Positions 63,853-64,000 of a DNA stretch of 64,000 bases are shown in pieces. The stretch is from Melastoma dodecandrum (lineage: Eukaryota; Streptophyta; Magnoliopsida; Myrtales; Melastomataceae). The notes beneath the pieces were generated by a model. That model saw nothing but the letters and a program-made list of their open reading frames with translations. It was not told where the DNA came from and ran no database searches. The translations under genes and the position numbers were made by a program. The stretch's first letter is position 1. Every line of letters starts with the position of its first letter. Location of the stretch: positions 2,108,001 through 2,172,000 of the forward strand of contig JARUPY010000090.1 in the NCBI GenBank assembly GCA_029817715.1, in the 5' to 3' direction.

Positions 63853-64000
63853 GGAGAACTCCCGCGCTGCATTGCACCCGTTTCCAGCGTGCTTTGCTCC
63901 AAATCGATGCCGACCACAATAGCGTTTGTCTGCGACAGAGCAGCATCGCTTTTCATTCAAGCCGTCGATTGATCAATGTCCTCCGCATTGCGAAATCGGC

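Overview
The window is a GC-rich chromosomal segment from an alphaproteobacterium, most likely a member of the Hyphomicrobiales (Rhizobiales). The grounds are the L32 protein sequence, the DUF2852/DUF2007/DUF983/DUF1186 families, a polyprenyl synthase gene divergent from a DUF2007-methyltransferase pair, a cyo-type ubiquinol oxidase, and a REP/BIME-like palindromic repeat of a kind common in that order. No phage, plasmid or CRISPR locus is visible. The genus was not determined.

Layout. 0-8 kb: the 3' part of parC, a cupin, leuB, DUF2852, rpmF with a clean terminator, a DUF1186/SEC-C protein, a VOC protein and dxs. 8-16 kb: an HdeD-like membrane protein, pyruvate phosphate dikinase, a broken tyrosine-recombinase fragment, a DUF1348 protein, a SleB-type hydrolase, a polyprenyl diphosphate synthase and a DUF2007/tRNA-methyltransferase-like pair. 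16-28 kb: malic enzyme, a DUF6875 protein with a CelD-like acyltransferase, a Uma2 protein, then branched-chain amino-acid genes ilvC, ilvN and ilvB. The last carries a textbook leader-peptide attenuator. recO follows. 27-33 kb: a short CDF-like protein, a Kazal-like secreted protein, a DJ-1/PfpI protein, a ScsB/DsbD-type thiol protein, a Crp/Fnr regulator and a PNPOx-like protein. 33-38.5 kb: a nitrogen-scavenging operon (amidase, NCS1 permease, formamidase-like nitrilase, biuret-hydrolase-like protein) divergent from an XRE-cupin regulator. 38.5-46 kb: RNase J, then a lower-GC segment with an RpfF-like crotonase, a membrane PAS-GGDEF-EAL protein, a tautomerase and a DUF4239 protein, ending at tRNA-Ser(UGA). 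46-52 kb: peroxiredoxin, HNH and DUF2147 proteins, a HbpS-like protein, acetoacetyl-CoA synthetase, and a PQQ-type sugar dehydrogenase with its cytochrome c. 52-56 kb: a cupredoxin with a disrupted signal peptide, a NarK-like transporter, and a divergent pseudo-receiver/ANTAR/double-PilJ regulator. 56-64 kb: a histidine-rich mini-protein, glyQ without glyS, DUF983, an HTH regulator, an LprI-like protein, and the cyoABCD operon in which cyoB and cyoC form one reading frame.

The genes worth most attention are the GGDEF-EAL/RpfF-like pair (possible fatty-acid signal plus c-di-GMP module), the ANTAR-double-PilJ regulator beside narK (possible nitrate-responsive antiterminator of new architecture), the biuret-type operon, the CyoB-CyoC fusion and the ilvB attenuator. 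All functions are inferred from sequence motifs and context read by eye. No similarity search was run.
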